Source: JBDNIO01 sp041688215 (GTDB taxonomy: Bacteria > Pseudomonadota > Gammaproteobacteria > Nevskiales > Salinisphaeraceae). Taken from it: a stretch of 12,623 bases of DNA. Positions 1-7,626 of this stretch are shown one piece after another. The translations under genes and the position numbers were made by a program. Position 1 is the stretch's first letter. Every line of letters starts with the position of its first letter. The stretch is taken from NCBI GenBank assembly GCA_041688215.1, contig JBDNIO010000273.1, positions 1 through 12,623 of the forward strand, read 5' to 3'. Below the pieces are notes generated by a model. It made no database searches. It was not told the origin of the DNA and saw only the letters and a program-made list of their open reading frames with translations.

Positions 1-80
1 ACAAGTTGCCAAAGCGGGCGTTGTGCGTCTAAAGTCTGCCACCTACCGGCGGGGATACGGCAGAATAATGGACCAGAATC

Positions 81-755
81 ATGGGTAGCTACCTTTCCAA
101 GATATTCAGTGCATCGCCGCTGCATGAGTTGCAGCTGCATATGTCCAAGGTCGCGGCCTGCAGCGCACAACTCGTGCCCTTGTTTGAAGCACTCAATACG
201 CGGGACAGCATCCGGATCGGTAAAATTCAGCAACGTATCCACAAGCTGGAAAACGAGGCCGACGACATCAAGCGGCAGGTGCGCCTGCACCTGCCGCGCA
301 GTCTTTTTTTACCGGTAGACCGCACCGACCTGCTCGAACTGCTGTCTATTCAGGATCATATTGCCAATACCGCCCAGGATATTGCCGGCGTTCTGCTCGG
401 GCGCAAAATGCAGCTGCCCACAAACACCGGCGCGGTATTCCTGGAATTCGTAACCAGTGCAGTCGCCGCCAGCGCCCAGGCCGAACAAACCGTGACCGAG
501 GTCAATGAGCTGTTTGAGTCGGGTTTCCGCGGTGCCGAGGTAGAGATCATGGAATCCATGATCACCAAACTCGACGATATCGAGCGCCATACTGATGAGA
601 TTGAAGTCACCATCCGCGCTCGTGTGTTCGCCATGGAAGACGAGCTCAATCCGGTGGATGTGATGTTCCTTTATAAGATAATCGACTGGATTGGCGATCT
701 CGCCGACGATGCCCAGCGCGTGGGCAGCCGGCTGCAGTTGATGATGGAACGCTAG
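81..755 (+). CDS. DUF47 / TIGR00153 family PhoU-like protein, Pit accessory
   Basis: A 224-residue soluble, largely helical protein with no signal peptide or membrane segment. It matches the TIGR00153/DUF47 family of PhoU-like proteins, which are usually encoded just before a Pit permease and are thought to modulate it. Visible family features are the N-terminal GSYLSKIFSASPLHELQLH, the charged helix around residues 45-70 (KIQQRIHKLENEADDIKRQV), the LFLPVDRTDLLELLSIQD segment at about 75-93, and a C-terminal helix rich in acidic residues (KIIDWIGDLADDAQRVG). The ATG at 81 gives the family's usual length; the ATG at 68 is out of frame. The Shine-Dalgarno is poor. The stop lies 7 nt before pit, so the two are almost certainly one operon. 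No Pho box is visible in the 80 nt available upstream, although the promoter may lie outside the window. Family call confident; the regulatory role is inferred from family context. Confidence 0.9.
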   Translation: MGSYLSKIFSASPLHELQLHMSKVAACSAQLVPLFEALNTRDSIRIGKIQQRIHKLENEADDIKRQVRLHLPRSLFLPVDRTDLLELLSIQDHIANTAQDIAGVLLGRKMQLPTNTGAVFLEFVTSAVAASAQAEQTVTEVNELFESGFRGAEVEIMESMITKLDDIERHTDEIEVTIRARVFAMEDELNPVDVMFLYKIIDWIGDLADDAQRVGSRLQLMMER

Positions 756-762
756 CCCGAGC

Positions 763-2013
763 ATGGAATATTTCGTCCTGTATTCGCTCTTGGCGGCTGC
801 GCTCGGCCTGTTCATGGCGTGGGGCATCGGCGCCAATGACGTGGCCAATGCCATGGCCACGTCCATCGGCTCGCGCGTTTTAACGCTGAAACAGGCAGTT
901 TTTGTAGCCGCTATTTTTGAATTTCTGGGTGCGGTACTCGCCGGTGGCGAGGTTACTTCCACCGTACGCAAGGGCATAATTGACACCGAGCTGCTGGTCG
1001 ACGACCCGCAAATGCTGATTGCCGGCATGCTCGCTGCACTGGCCGCCGCCGGCACCTGGCTGATGCTGGCCACCCGCGCCGGCTGGCCAGTCTCCACCAC
1101 CCATTCGATTGTAGGTGCAATTATTGGCTTTGCGGTGGTGGGCATCGGCGTTGATGCCGTGCATTGGGAAAAGGTCAGCACCATTGTTGCCAGTTGGGTC
1201 GTGTCTCCGATTATTGCGGGCGTATTGGCGTTTATTCTGTTTACTACCGTGCGCAGACTGATTCTGGAAACACGCGAGCCATTGCGTAACGCGCGCCGGT
1301 ATGTACCTTTTTACATGTTTTTGGGTGGCACGCTGATCACCCTGGTAACGCTACTCAAGGGGCTGGTGCATATCGGCCTGCACTTAACCATGCTGCAAAG
1401 TTATGCTATAGCTGCGGCAGTCGGGCTCATAATCACGGCAATTGGTATTTATTTTATAAGCAAAATAAAGACCCCCGATGAAAACGACAGGGAAAAGCAA
1501 TTTCAGGCTGTGGAACGAGTATTCGCTGTACTGATGGTACTCACGGCCTGCTCCATGGCGTTTGCGCATGGCTCTAACGACGTCGCCAACGCGGTCGGCC
1601 CGGTCGCGAGCATCCTGAGCACGGCCAAAACCGGCTTGGTGCTACAGCAATCCCCTATTCCCCTGTGGGTCCTGTTGCTCGGTGGCATTGGTATCGTCTC
1701 AGGCCTGGCCACCTGGGGACGCAAGGTGATTGCAACCGTGGGCGAACAGATTACCCACCTGACCCCGAGCCGTGGTTTTGCCGCCGAGCTTGCCGCAGCC
1801 GGCACGGTAGTCATGGCCTCGGGCACCGGTTTGCCGATTTCAACGACGCAAACGCTGGTGGGCGCTGTGCTGGGCGTAGGTTTTGCCCGCGGTATCGCCG
1901 CGATCAACCTTGGCGTAGTGCGTTCTATTTTCTTCTCGTGGGTGATTACCCTGCCCGCCGGCGCGGGGTTGGCGGCGATGTTCTTTTATATATTCCGGCT
2001 GCTGCCCGGCTAA
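763..2013 (+). CDS. pit: Pit-family inorganic phosphate transporter (PHO4/PiT)
   Basis: A 416-residue polytopic inner-membrane protein of the PiT/PHO4 family, which imports phosphate (often as a metal-phosphate complex) driven by an ion gradient. The two inverted family repeats are clear. GANDVANA at residues 23-30 is mirrored by GSNDVANAVGP at 270-280, and PVSTTHSIVGA at 109-119 by PISTTQTLVGA at 358-368. Ten or more hydrophobic segments are evident, separated by a charged cytoplasmic loop at about 233-250. The length fits the shorter bacterial Pit type without the large central domain of E. coli PitA. The ATG at 763 follows the DUF47 stop by 7 nt, suggesting translational coupling; the Shine-Dalgarno is weak. 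The gene converges on phoU. Pit proteins also carry arsenate, which is relevant to the nearby arsC. Pit versus sulfate permease cannot be fully settled by motifs, but the phosphate context is strong. Confidence 0.95.
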   Translation: MEYFVLYSLLAAALGLFMAWGIGANDVANAMATSIGSRVLTLKQAVFVAAIFEFLGAVLAGGEVTSTVRKGIIDTELLVDDPQMLIAGMLAALAAAGTWLMLATRAGWPVSTTHSIVGAIIGFAVVGIGVDAVHWEKVSTIVASWVVSPIIAGVLAFILFTTVRRLILETREPLRNARRYVPFYMFLGGTLITLVTLLKGLVHIGLHLTMLQSYAIAAAVGLIITAIGIYFISKIKTPDENDREKQFQAVERVFAVLMVLTACSMAFAHGSNDVANAVGPVASILSTAKTGLVLQQSPIPLWVLLLGGIGIVSGLATWGRKVIATVGEQITHLTPSRGFAAELAAAGTVVMASGTGLPISTTQTLVGAVLGVGFARGIAAINLGVVRSIFFSWVITLPAGAGLAAMFFYIFRLLPG

Positions 2014-2085
2014 GTATATTTGGTTCTGCGAATGCTACAGACGAGCGCACACCAGATTATTTGCTTTCACCCGCATGCAATTATG

Positions 2086-2152
2086 AACACAGAGGCGCAC
2101 AGAGTATTGTATTGAATTTTTTCCTCTGCGCGCCCCTGTGCGCCTCTGTGTT
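2086..2152. repeat. Long inverted repeat between pit and phoU (CACAGAG-type)
   Basis: Positions 2086-2102 (AACACAGAGGCGCACAG) are a perfect 17/17 reverse complement of 2136-2152. The 33-nt loop contains a further degenerate copy of the right-arm unit (CCTCTGCGCG, 2123-2132). On the plus strand the stem is followed by TTTT, so it may help end pit transcription. On the minus strand no U-tract follows. It resembles the widely dispersed CACAGAG-type repeats of environmental genomes and the second element at 2988-3070. No gene is visible in 2014-2214. Confidence 0.85.
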
Positions 2153-2214
2153 TTGAAAAAGAACATATAACAGAACATCGCCACGACTAGATTCATCGCG
2201 AAAGTCACAAAGTT

Positions 2215-2955
2215 TTAAACACCCTTGCCGCGCTCGCGTGCGGCGGCGACCTCTTTTTCCATATCTTCCACGCTGATGTGGCGCACGTCCTTACCCTGGA
2301 CGAAATAGATGATGTATTCGCCGATGTTGGTGGCGTGGTCGCCGATGCGCTCCAGCGCCTTGACCGCCCACATCACATCCAGCATGTCACGAATGGTGCG
2401 CGGGTCTTCCATCATGAAGGTTATGCACTGGCGCACCACGCCTTCGTATTCGCGATCGACCTCGGTATCGGCCTGGGCGATACGTACCGAGGCGTCCACA
2501 TCCATACGCGCGAAGGCATCGAGTGCTTCGCGCACCATCTCGCGCACGTGGCGGCCGAGAATATCAATTTGGCGGAAGGCGCTGGCGGGCTTTTCCTTGC
2601 TCGCCAGTTTCGACGCCATGCGGCCGATTTTTTCGGCTTCGTCACCAATGCGTTCGAGATCAGTAATGGTTTTGGCGATCGCCAGCACCAGACGCAGATC
2701 GCCCGCCTGCGGGTGGCGGCGCGCCAGAATGCGGGTGCAGTGTTCGTCGATTTCCACTTCCATCGCATTCACCTTGTAATCACTGCGAGCCACCTCTTCG
2801 CCCAACGCACTGTCGTTTTCGACCAGGGCGCGTACCCCATCGGCGATTTGTTGCTCCACGAGTCCGCCCATGGTCAATACCATTTCGCGGATGTCTCCGA
2901 GTTCAATATCGAACTGTTTGGAGGTGTGCTTTTCGATGCCTACTTTGTCTATCAT
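2215..2955 (-). CDS. phoU: Phosphate signalling protein PhoU
   Basis: A 246-residue cytoplasmic helical protein with two PhoU domains, the negative regulator that links PstSCAB activity to the PhoR/PhoB two-component system. The start at 2955 gives MIDKVGIEKHTSKQFDIEL, which lines up with normal PhoU N-termini. The metal-binding signature of each domain is present: DLERIGDEAEKI at about residues 99-110 and ALERIGDHATNI at about 200-211. The VLTMGGLVEQQ and DYKVNAMEVEIDEHC segments are typical. The frame stays open for 48 more codons, to 3099, but those codons come from an inverted repeat (2988-3070) and give the low-complexity TTKNTKDTKKEKK pattern, so I exclude them. An AAAGAG lies directly before the ATG, too close for an ideal Shine-Dalgarno; a GTG 12 nt upstream is an alternative. 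It is last in the pst operon, 145 nt after pstB instead of the usual short gap. Confidence 0.95.
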   Translation of the reverse strand: MIDKVGIEKHTSKQFDIELGDIREMVLTMGGLVEQQIADGVRALVENDSALGEEVARSDYKVNAMEVEIDEHCTRILARRHPQAGDLRLVLAIAKTITDLERIGDEAEKIGRMASKLASKEKPASAFRQIDILGRHVREMVREALDAFARMDVDASVRIAQADTEVDREYEGVVRQCITFMMEDPRTIRDMLDVMWAVKALERIGDHATNIGEYIIYFVQGKDVRHISVEDMEKEVAAARERGKGV

Positions 2956-2987
2956 CTCTTTACTCACGAGTGGCCAATTAGGATGTG

Positions 2988-3070
2988 AACCACGAAGAAC
3001 ACAAAGGTTTTGTTTATCGCCCTTGTCTTGTTTTTTTTCTTTCTTCGTGTCCTTTGTGTTCTTTGTGGTT
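2988..3070. repeat. Long inverted repeat between pstB and phoU (CACGAAG-type)
   Basis: Positions 2988-3007 and 3051-3070 are reverse complements at 19 of 20 positions; the exception is a C/T difference. They enclose a 43-nt, strongly strand-biased (T-rich on plus) loop that contains another degenerate unit, CTTCGTGTCC (3043-3052). The unit AACCACGAAGAACACAAAGG is akin to the CACAGAG arm at 2086. It fills the pstB-phoU intergenic gap, so the operon transcript would carry a large hairpin there. Translating across it on the minus strand produces a false N-terminal extension of phoU. Confidence 0.88.
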
Positions 3071-3099
3071 AAAAAATAGTATTCATAGCTTTGCGACAA

Positions 3100-3903
3100 T
3101 TAGCCGTAACGGCCGGTAATGTAATCTTCGGTTTTCTTTTCCCTGGGATGGGTAAACAAGCCATCGGTATCGTTGTATTCGATGATATTTCCCAGATGGA
3201 AAAACGCCGTGTAACCAGCCACACGCGCGGCCTGCTGCAGGTTATGCGTAACGATCACGATGGTGTAATTTTCCTTGAGTTCGCTGATCAGCTCTTCAAT
3301 GGTGGCCGTAGCGACCGGATCCAGCGCGGAACAAGGTTCATCCATCAGCACTACGGACGGACTGACCGCAATGGCGCGGGCAATACACAAACGCTGCTGT
3401 TGCCCACCCGAGAGCGACAATCCCGGCGCGTCGAGACGATCCTTGACCTCCGCCCACAAGCCGGCGCGCTTGAGGGATTGCTCTACCAGTTCATCAAGGT
3501 CAGCGCGGCGATTTGCCAGACCAAGAATTTTTGGGGCGTAGGCAATATTTTCGTAGATATTTTTCGGAAAAGGATTGGGTTTCTGGAAAACCATACCGAT
3601 GTGCGAGCGCAGCTCCACCACGTCCACATTCGGATGGTAAATATCCTCATCATCAATGGTAATGCTGCCGGTGATACTTACCCCCGGTATCAGGTCATTC
3701 ATGCGATTGATACAGCGCAGAAACGTTGACTTGCCGCAGCCCGAGGGCCCGATAAGCGCGGTCACCTCGTTTTCCACCACGTCCAGCGCTACGCCGAATA
3801 ACGCCTGTTTTTCACCGTACCAGACGCTTAGATCCCTGATCTGAATCTTCGCTTCTTGTGTAGATTTTACCGCCGAGGCGGCTTGTGTTTCCTGTTCAGG
3901 CAT
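3100..3903 (-). CDS. pstB: Phosphate ABC transporter ATP-binding protein PstB
   Basis: The ATPase that powers the PstCA channel at the cytoplasmic face of the inner membrane. With the ATG at 3903 it is 267 residues. It has Walker A GPSGCGKST at 52-60, the Q-loop in GMVFQKPNPFP (Q107), the ABC signature LSGGQ at 164-168 in the PstB-typical LSLSGGQQQRLCIARA, Walker B VVLMDEP at 184-190 and the H-loop THN (H220). The C-terminus EDYITGRYG is the family ending. GGAG lies 11 nt before this ATG, slightly distant. The frame extends to a GTG at 3969 that overlaps the pstA stop by 1 nt, and an ATG lies at 3942. The extra 22 residues are not conserved-looking and those starts lack a Shine-Dalgarno, so I prefer 3903; the start is uncertain but the identity is not. 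Confidence 0.96.
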   Translation of the reverse strand: MPEQETQAASAVKSTQEAKIQIRDLSVWYGEKQALFGVALDVVENEVTALIGPSGCGKSTFLRCINRMNDLIPGVSITGSITIDDEDIYHPNVDVVELRSHIGMVFQKPNPFPKNIYENIAYAPKILGLANRRADLDELVEQSLKRAGLWAEVKDRLDAPGLSLSGGQQQRLCIARAIAVSPSVVLMDEPCSALDPVATATIEELISELKENYTIVIVTHNLQQAARVAGYTAFFHLGNIIEYNDTDGLFTHPREKKTEDYITGRYG

Positions 3904-3968
3904 CGCGGTAATATCTCCGCCGGTTAAATTTCGTGTAAGCATGTTAAACTTCGCAACCGCCGCGGGCA

Positions 3969-5138
3969 CTACCAGCGGCGCTCGAACCGGTGACGCAGAT
4001 AAACCGCCACCGAGTTCATGAATATCAATAACCCCAGCAGCACCAGTATCGCGGCCGCGGTGCGCTCCACGTAGGCACGATCCGGCATACCGGCCCAGGT
4101 GAATATCTGTGCCGGCAACACCGTGGCGGCCTGGGTAATACCGTCCGGCGCTTCCGGAATGTAGGCAATCATGCCGATGATCAGCAGCGGCGCGGTTTCG
4201 CCCATCGCCTGGGCGATGCCGATAATCGTACCGGTTAAAATCCCCGGCAAGGAAGCCGGTAAAACATGGTCGCGTACCGACTGCCAGCGCGAAGCGCCCA
4301 CGGCCAGCGCGCCATGGCGTATATTCTGAGGAACAGCGCGTAAGGCCGCGCGGGTACTTATAATGATTACCGGCAACGTCATCAGCGACAAGGTCAGCCC
4401 GCCGGCCAGCGCGGACGAACGCGGCACGCCGAAAAAGTTGATGAATATCGCCAGGCCCAGCAGGCCAAACAGGATGGAAGGCACGGCCGCCAGGTTGTTG
4501 ATGTTTATTTCTATGCCTTGGGTAAGGCGGTTGTCGGGTGCGAATTCTTGCAGGTAGATTGCCGTCATCACGCCGATGGGAAAGCTGATAATCAAGGTGA
4601 CCAGCATCACATAAAGCGTGCCGACAAACGCGGACCAGAGGCCGGCATTGGTGGGTATTTTGGAGTCGCCGTGGGTGAAAAAGTTGCTGTTGAACTTGTA
4701 GGCCACCCTGCCCTGGTCATCCAGCCGTTGCAGTGTGGCCAGCCTGTCATCCGGCAGATTATCCCGATGGCCCTTGCGGAACTGATCGATATCGGCATCG
4801 GCCGTTACCCAGATAGTTTGCGTGGTGCCCATCAACTCCGGGTTGTTCTGCACGGCGCGCGGCACGTTACGGAACCAGGCACGGCTTACCAGCGGGTAAA
4901 CATCATCCGCCAGGGCGCTTTGCGGAAAGTCCACGGTTTCTTCGTTGTAGGCGAAATCAATCTGCAATTCGGTTTGCACAAATGCGGAATAACCCTGGCT
5001 GATCATGTCCGCAAAGAACAGCACCAGAAACAGCAGCGCCAAGCCCAAAGCGCCGATACAATAGGCCTTGAAGCGCTTCTCGGCGCGATAGCGACGGCGT
5101 AAAAAAGCAGACGCTGGCATGGATTTTTCGTTCGCCAT
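3969..5138 (-). CDS. pstA: Phosphate ABC transporter permease PstA (long form)
   Basis: A 389-residue inner-membrane permease subunit that pairs with PstC to form the phosphate channel. After a cytoplasmic basic N-terminus comes one membrane helix (about 25-45), then a long soluble periplasmic region (about 48-165; the DUF3333-type extension of many proteobacterial PstA proteins, absent from the roughly 296-residue E. coli PstA). The binding-protein-dependent transport domain follows, with helices from about 170 on. The EAA loop that contacts PstB is seen as GALAVGASRWQSVRDHVLP at 276-294, followed by GIAQAMGETAP. The ATG at 5138 has a GGGGGC Shine-Dalgarno formed from the end of pstC, whose stop is 9 nt upstream, so translation is probably coupled. 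Confidence 0.96.
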   Translation of the reverse strand: MANEKSMPASAFLRRRYRAEKRFKAYCIGALGLALLFLVLFFADMISQGYSAFVQTELQIDFAYNEETVDFPQSALADDVYPLVSRAWFRNVPRAVQNNPELMGTTQTIWVTADADIDQFRKGHRDNLPDDRLATLQRLDDQGRVAYKFNSNFFTHGDSKIPTNAGLWSAFVGTLYVMLVTLIISFPIGVMTAIYLQEFAPDNRLTQGIEININNLAAVPSILFGLLGLAIFINFFGVPRSSALAGGLTLSLMTLPVIIISTRAALRAVPQNIRHGALAVGASRWQSVRDHVLPASLPGILTGTIIGIAQAMGETAPLLIIGMIAYIPEAPDGITQAATVLPAQIFTWAGMPDRAYVERTAAAILVLLGLLIFMNSVAVYLRHRFERRW

Positions 5139-5147
5139 TGCTGCCCC

Positions 5148-6377
5148 CTATTCGTAGTTCTGGCGGAATTTTCGGATGACGATAATGGACACCAGGTTCA
5201 GTATCAGGGTCACCACAAACAGTACCAGACCCAGTGCGAAGGCAGACAGGGTTTCCGTACTGTCGAACGCCTGATCACCGGTGAGCGCAGCCACAATGCG
5301 CACGGTTACGGTGGTCATGTCTTCCAGCGGATTCGCCGTGAGATTCGCGCGCAGGCCTGCAGCCATAACGACGATCATCGTCTCCCCCAGCGCCCGCGAC
5401 ACACCCAGCAGCGCAGCCGCCATGATGCCCGGAAACGCCGCGGGCAGGATAATATGCTTGATGGTTTCCGACTTGGTCGCACCCAGCGCATAAGCGCCTT
5501 CGCGCAGACTGTTCGGCACGGCGTTGATCACGTCGTCGGAGAGCGACGAAATAAACGGAATAATCATGATGCCCATCACCAGACCGGGCGCCAGTGCATT
5601 GGTATAGGAAGCCTCCAGACCGAATGCCTCGGCTGCCTCGACTACCAGCGGACTTACTGTTATCGCCGCGAAGAAGCCATAAACAACGGTGGGAATACCG
5701 GCAAGTATTTCCAGCATGGGCTTGGCTACGGTGCGCACCTTGTAGGGCGCATATTCAGCCATGAAAATAGCCGAGAGCAGGCCCACGGGAATGGCCACAC
5801 ACATGGCAATCAGTGTAATCATGAACGTGCCGGCAAACAGCGGCACCGATCCAAACAGCGAATCAGCCACCTGCTGGCCTTCCCGATAGGTTGCTACCGG
5901 ACTCCATGTGGTGCCGGTCAGAAATGACCACAAACTGACCTGATTAAAAAACTTGAGCGACTCAAACAGGATCGAAACGATAATGCCGAGCGTCGTAAGA
6001 ATCGATATTAAAGACGCGCCGAATAAAAGAAACTGTATGAAACGTTCGATGGCCGTGCGCGCACGCATGCTCGGCTCTACCTGGCGCAGCGCATAACCCA
6101 GGCCTACCGCGGCACCCGCCATGCAGAAGGCAAACACAAATGGCGCGGAGGGTACGCGCAAATGCAACAAGGAAGCGGCCGCCGCAATTATGCCAATGGC
6201 CAACGCGGGTATCGCCATCCACACGGCGACATACGTGCCGTATTGTTGCGGTCGCGAGTGCAGACGCACTCCGCCGGTACCACTGAGCAGCGCCTTGCGC
6301 CGGCCCAGGTAAAAGGCGATGGCCGCCATAGGCGCCAGTCCGCCGAAAAATATGAGCAGTGTTTGCCCCGTATCCAA
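5148..6377 (-). CDS. pstC: Phosphate ABC transporter permease PstC (long form, TTG start)
   Basis: A 409-residue inner-membrane permease, the partner of PstA. The transport domain occupies about residues 180-400. It includes the PstC-typical GIPTVVYGFFA (228-238), the EAA loop REGAYALGATKSETIKHIILP (292-312) and GVSRALGETM (325-334). About 110 extra N-terminal residues carry three more hydrophobic segments (roughly 4-24, 49-70 and 78-98), a known long-form PstC architecture; E. coli PstC is about 319 residues. The start is the TTG at 6377, preceded by AGGGGA with about 6 nt spacing. The first in-frame ATG is codon 16 and would cut into the first membrane segment. The gene is separated from pstS by 83 nt containing a 12-bp hairpin, and abuts pstA. 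Confidence 0.95.
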   Translation of the reverse strand: MDTGQTLLIFFGGLAPMAAIAFYLGRRKALLSGTGGVRLHSRPQQYGTYVAVWMAIPALAIGIIAAAASLLHLRVPSAPFVFAFCMAGAAVGLGYALRQVEPSMRARTAIERFIQFLLFGASLISILTTLGIIVSILFESLKFFNQVSLWSFLTGTTWSPVATYREGQQVADSLFGSVPLFAGTFMITLIAMCVAIPVGLLSAIFMAEYAPYKVRTVAKPMLEILAGIPTVVYGFFAAITVSPLVVEAAEAFGLEASYTNALAPGLVMGIMIIPFISSLSDDVINAVPNSLREGAYALGATKSETIKHIILPAAFPGIMAAALLGVSRALGETMIVVMAAGLRANLTANPLEDMTTVTVRIVAALTGDQAFDSTETLSAFALGLVLFVVTLILNLVSIIVIRKFRQNYE

Positions 6378-6410
6378 AGTAGTCCCCTGTGAATCGGGTG
6401 GCTAAGAAAT

Positions 6411-6440
6411 ATGGTCGGCTCTGTTACAAGAGCCGACCAT
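6411..6440 (-). terminator. Hairpin between pstS and pstC (attenuator or processing site)
   Basis: ATGGTCGGCTCT at 6411-6422 and AGAGCCGACCAT at 6429-6440 form a perfect 12-bp stem with a 6-nt loop. On the minus strand the stem is followed by ATTTCTTAG, only a weak U-tract, so it is more likely a partial terminator or an RNA-stabilising/processing structure than a full stop. Such a structure would let pstS mRNA exceed pstCAB-phoU mRNA, as is usual for binding-protein genes. That role is an inference. Confidence 0.7.
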
Positions 6441-6460
6441 ACAGTTTACTAGCTAATCGA

Positions 6461-7480
6461 TTAGCCTTTCAGCGCGGCCAGGATCAGCTTTTCGCGGTCT
6501 TCCCACTGGCTGCGAATTGCCTGGCGTTGTTCTTCAGGCAGCGGAATCAGACCCAGGGGTTTCAACAGGCCTTTGGGGCCGATCATCTTTTCTTTCAGGC
6601 AAAGACTCACGTAGTCCTTGAGGCCGGCGACCTGGTCCAGGTGCGAGTTCTTAACGTAGAAGAACAGGCTGCGCGATACCGGGTATTCACCCGAGCTGAT
6701 CTTGGCCGGTTCGGCGGCGACGCCACCGATGGTAGCGGCCGCGATCTTGTCGCGGTTTTCGTCCAGGAAGGAATAACCGAACACACCGAACGCGGCCTTG
6801 TTCTTGGCCAGACGTTGCACGATCAGGTTATCGTTTTCGCCAGAGGGCACATACAGGCCGTCCTGACGAATCTTGGTGTACGCACCCCCGAAGCCGTCGA
6901 TGTTTTCAGAACCATGTTCCAACACCAGCTCTTCGAAGGCGTCGCGGGTTCCGGACGAGGTCGGCGGGCCCAGCACCAGAATTTCGCGATCCGGCAGGCG
7001 GCTGTCGATGTCCGACCATTTCTTGTACGGATTCGCCACCAGTTTACCGTCGACCGGTACTTCCGAAGCCACCGCCAGGGTGATTTGCTCGCGGGTTAGG
7101 TCAAGCGCATCGTTATCCTTGTTTTGCGCAAACACGATACCGTCGTAACCAATCACCGCCTCAGTAATATTAGTCACGCCGTTTTTCTCGCACAGCTCGA
7201 ATTCGCTGGTCTTCATACGGCGTGAGGCGTTGGTAATGTCAGGTGTGTCGCCGCCATTGCCGGCGCAGAACAGCTTCATGCCGCCGCCGGAACCAGTGGA
7301 TTCCACCACCGGGGTTTTGGTGTCGGTGGTAGCGCCCAGTTCTTCAGCCACGTAGCTGGAGAACGGATAAACCGTGGAAGAACCGACAATGCGGATCTGC
7401 TCAGCGGCCGCGGCCGTAACGCTGAAACCAAGTGCCGCAACTGCGGCCAGTCCCAGCTTGGGAAAATGCTTAGCTAGCAT
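6461..7480 (-). CDS. pstS: Periplasmic phosphate-binding protein PstS
   Basis: A 339-residue periplasmic solute-binding protein that captures phosphate and delivers it to PstCA. The signal peptide is residues 1 to about 25 (basic MLAKHFPK, hydrophobic core, cleavage near TAAAA-E). Phosphate-contacting segments are recognisable: GSSTVYPF at 33-40, STGSGGGMKLF at 61-71, DITNASRRMK at 81-90 and SSGTRDAFEEL at 175-185. Cys72 and Cys97 could form a disulfide. The ATG at 7480 has a clear AGGAG 7 nt upstream. A Pho box lies 97-114 nt upstream of the start. The TAA stop lies inside a 14-bp palindrome (6452-6465). As first gene of pstSCAB-phoU with its own promoter, it need not depend on transcription from arsC. 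Confidence 0.97.
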   Translation of the reverse strand: MLAKHFPKLGLAAVAALGFSVTAAAAEQIRIVGSSTVYPFSSYVAEELGATTDTKTPVVESTGSGGGMKLFCAGNGGDTPDITNASRRMKTSEFELCEKNGVTNITEAVIGYDGIVFAQNKDNDALDLTREQITLAVASEVPVDGKLVANPYKKWSDIDSRLPDREILVLGPPTSSGTRDAFEELVLEHGSENIDGFGGAYTKIRQDGLYVPSGENDNLIVQRLAKNKAAFGVFGYSFLDENRDKIAAATIGGVAAEPAKISSGEYPVSRSLFFYVKNSHLDQVAGLKDYVSLCLKEKMIGPKGLLKPLGLIPLPEEQRQAIRSQWEDREKLILAALKG

Positions 7481-7560
7481 GGAATTCTCCTGTTAAGTCC
7501 ATAGTCGAGCGACCGCAATCGGCCACTTTCGAAGAAGGAGTCTGAAGCCTTCAGGTGAAC

Positions 7561-7594
7561 ACCATATTGCGGAAATATTACAGTTTGGTTACAG
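7561..7594 (-). promoter_or_regulatory. Pho box and -10 of the pstSCAB-phoU promoter
   Basis: On the minus strand, 7594-7577 reads CTGTAACCAAACTGTAAT: two 7-bp CTGTNAN units separated by 4 bp, the arrangement of the PhoB site CTGTCAT-N4-CTGTCAT. After exactly 10 nt comes TATGGT (7566-7561), a 4/6 match to the -10 hexamer, with the Pho box in the -35 position as in PhoB-activated promoters. A start site near 7553 would give a leader of about 70 nt. An upstream CTGTTAC at 7617-7611 is off the 11-bp phase by 1 nt and may be a weak extra unit. Confidence 0.82.
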
Positions 7595-7626
7595 CGTGCT
7601 GAGGGCTACAGTAACAGCGGCCGCCG

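Noticed and set aside
2..88. Open frame on the plus strand ending at TAG 86-88, possibly the tail of an upstream gene overlapping the DUF47 start
   Set aside because: Only 28 residues, no recognisable motif and open by chance at this length; the sequence upstream is missing.
309..1184. Long minus-strand open frame antisense to DUF47 and pit
   Set aside because: It is a shadow of the codon structure of two confidently identified genes, with no ribosome-binding site or known domain.
2278..2988. Plus-strand open frame of 236 codons antisense to phoU
   Set aside because: It mirrors the PhoU coding frame and its composition (His/Phe/Ala-rich) is typical of antisense shadows.
3904..3969. GTG start of pstB overlapping the pstA stop by 1 nt
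   Set aside because: No Shine-Dalgarno and no family similarity in the first 22 residues; kept only as an alternative start.
6452..6465. 14-bp palindrome GCTAATCGATTAGC at the end of pstS
   Set aside because: It overlaps the stop codon, has no loop and is short; it may simply add to the adjacent hairpin and is not supported as an operator.
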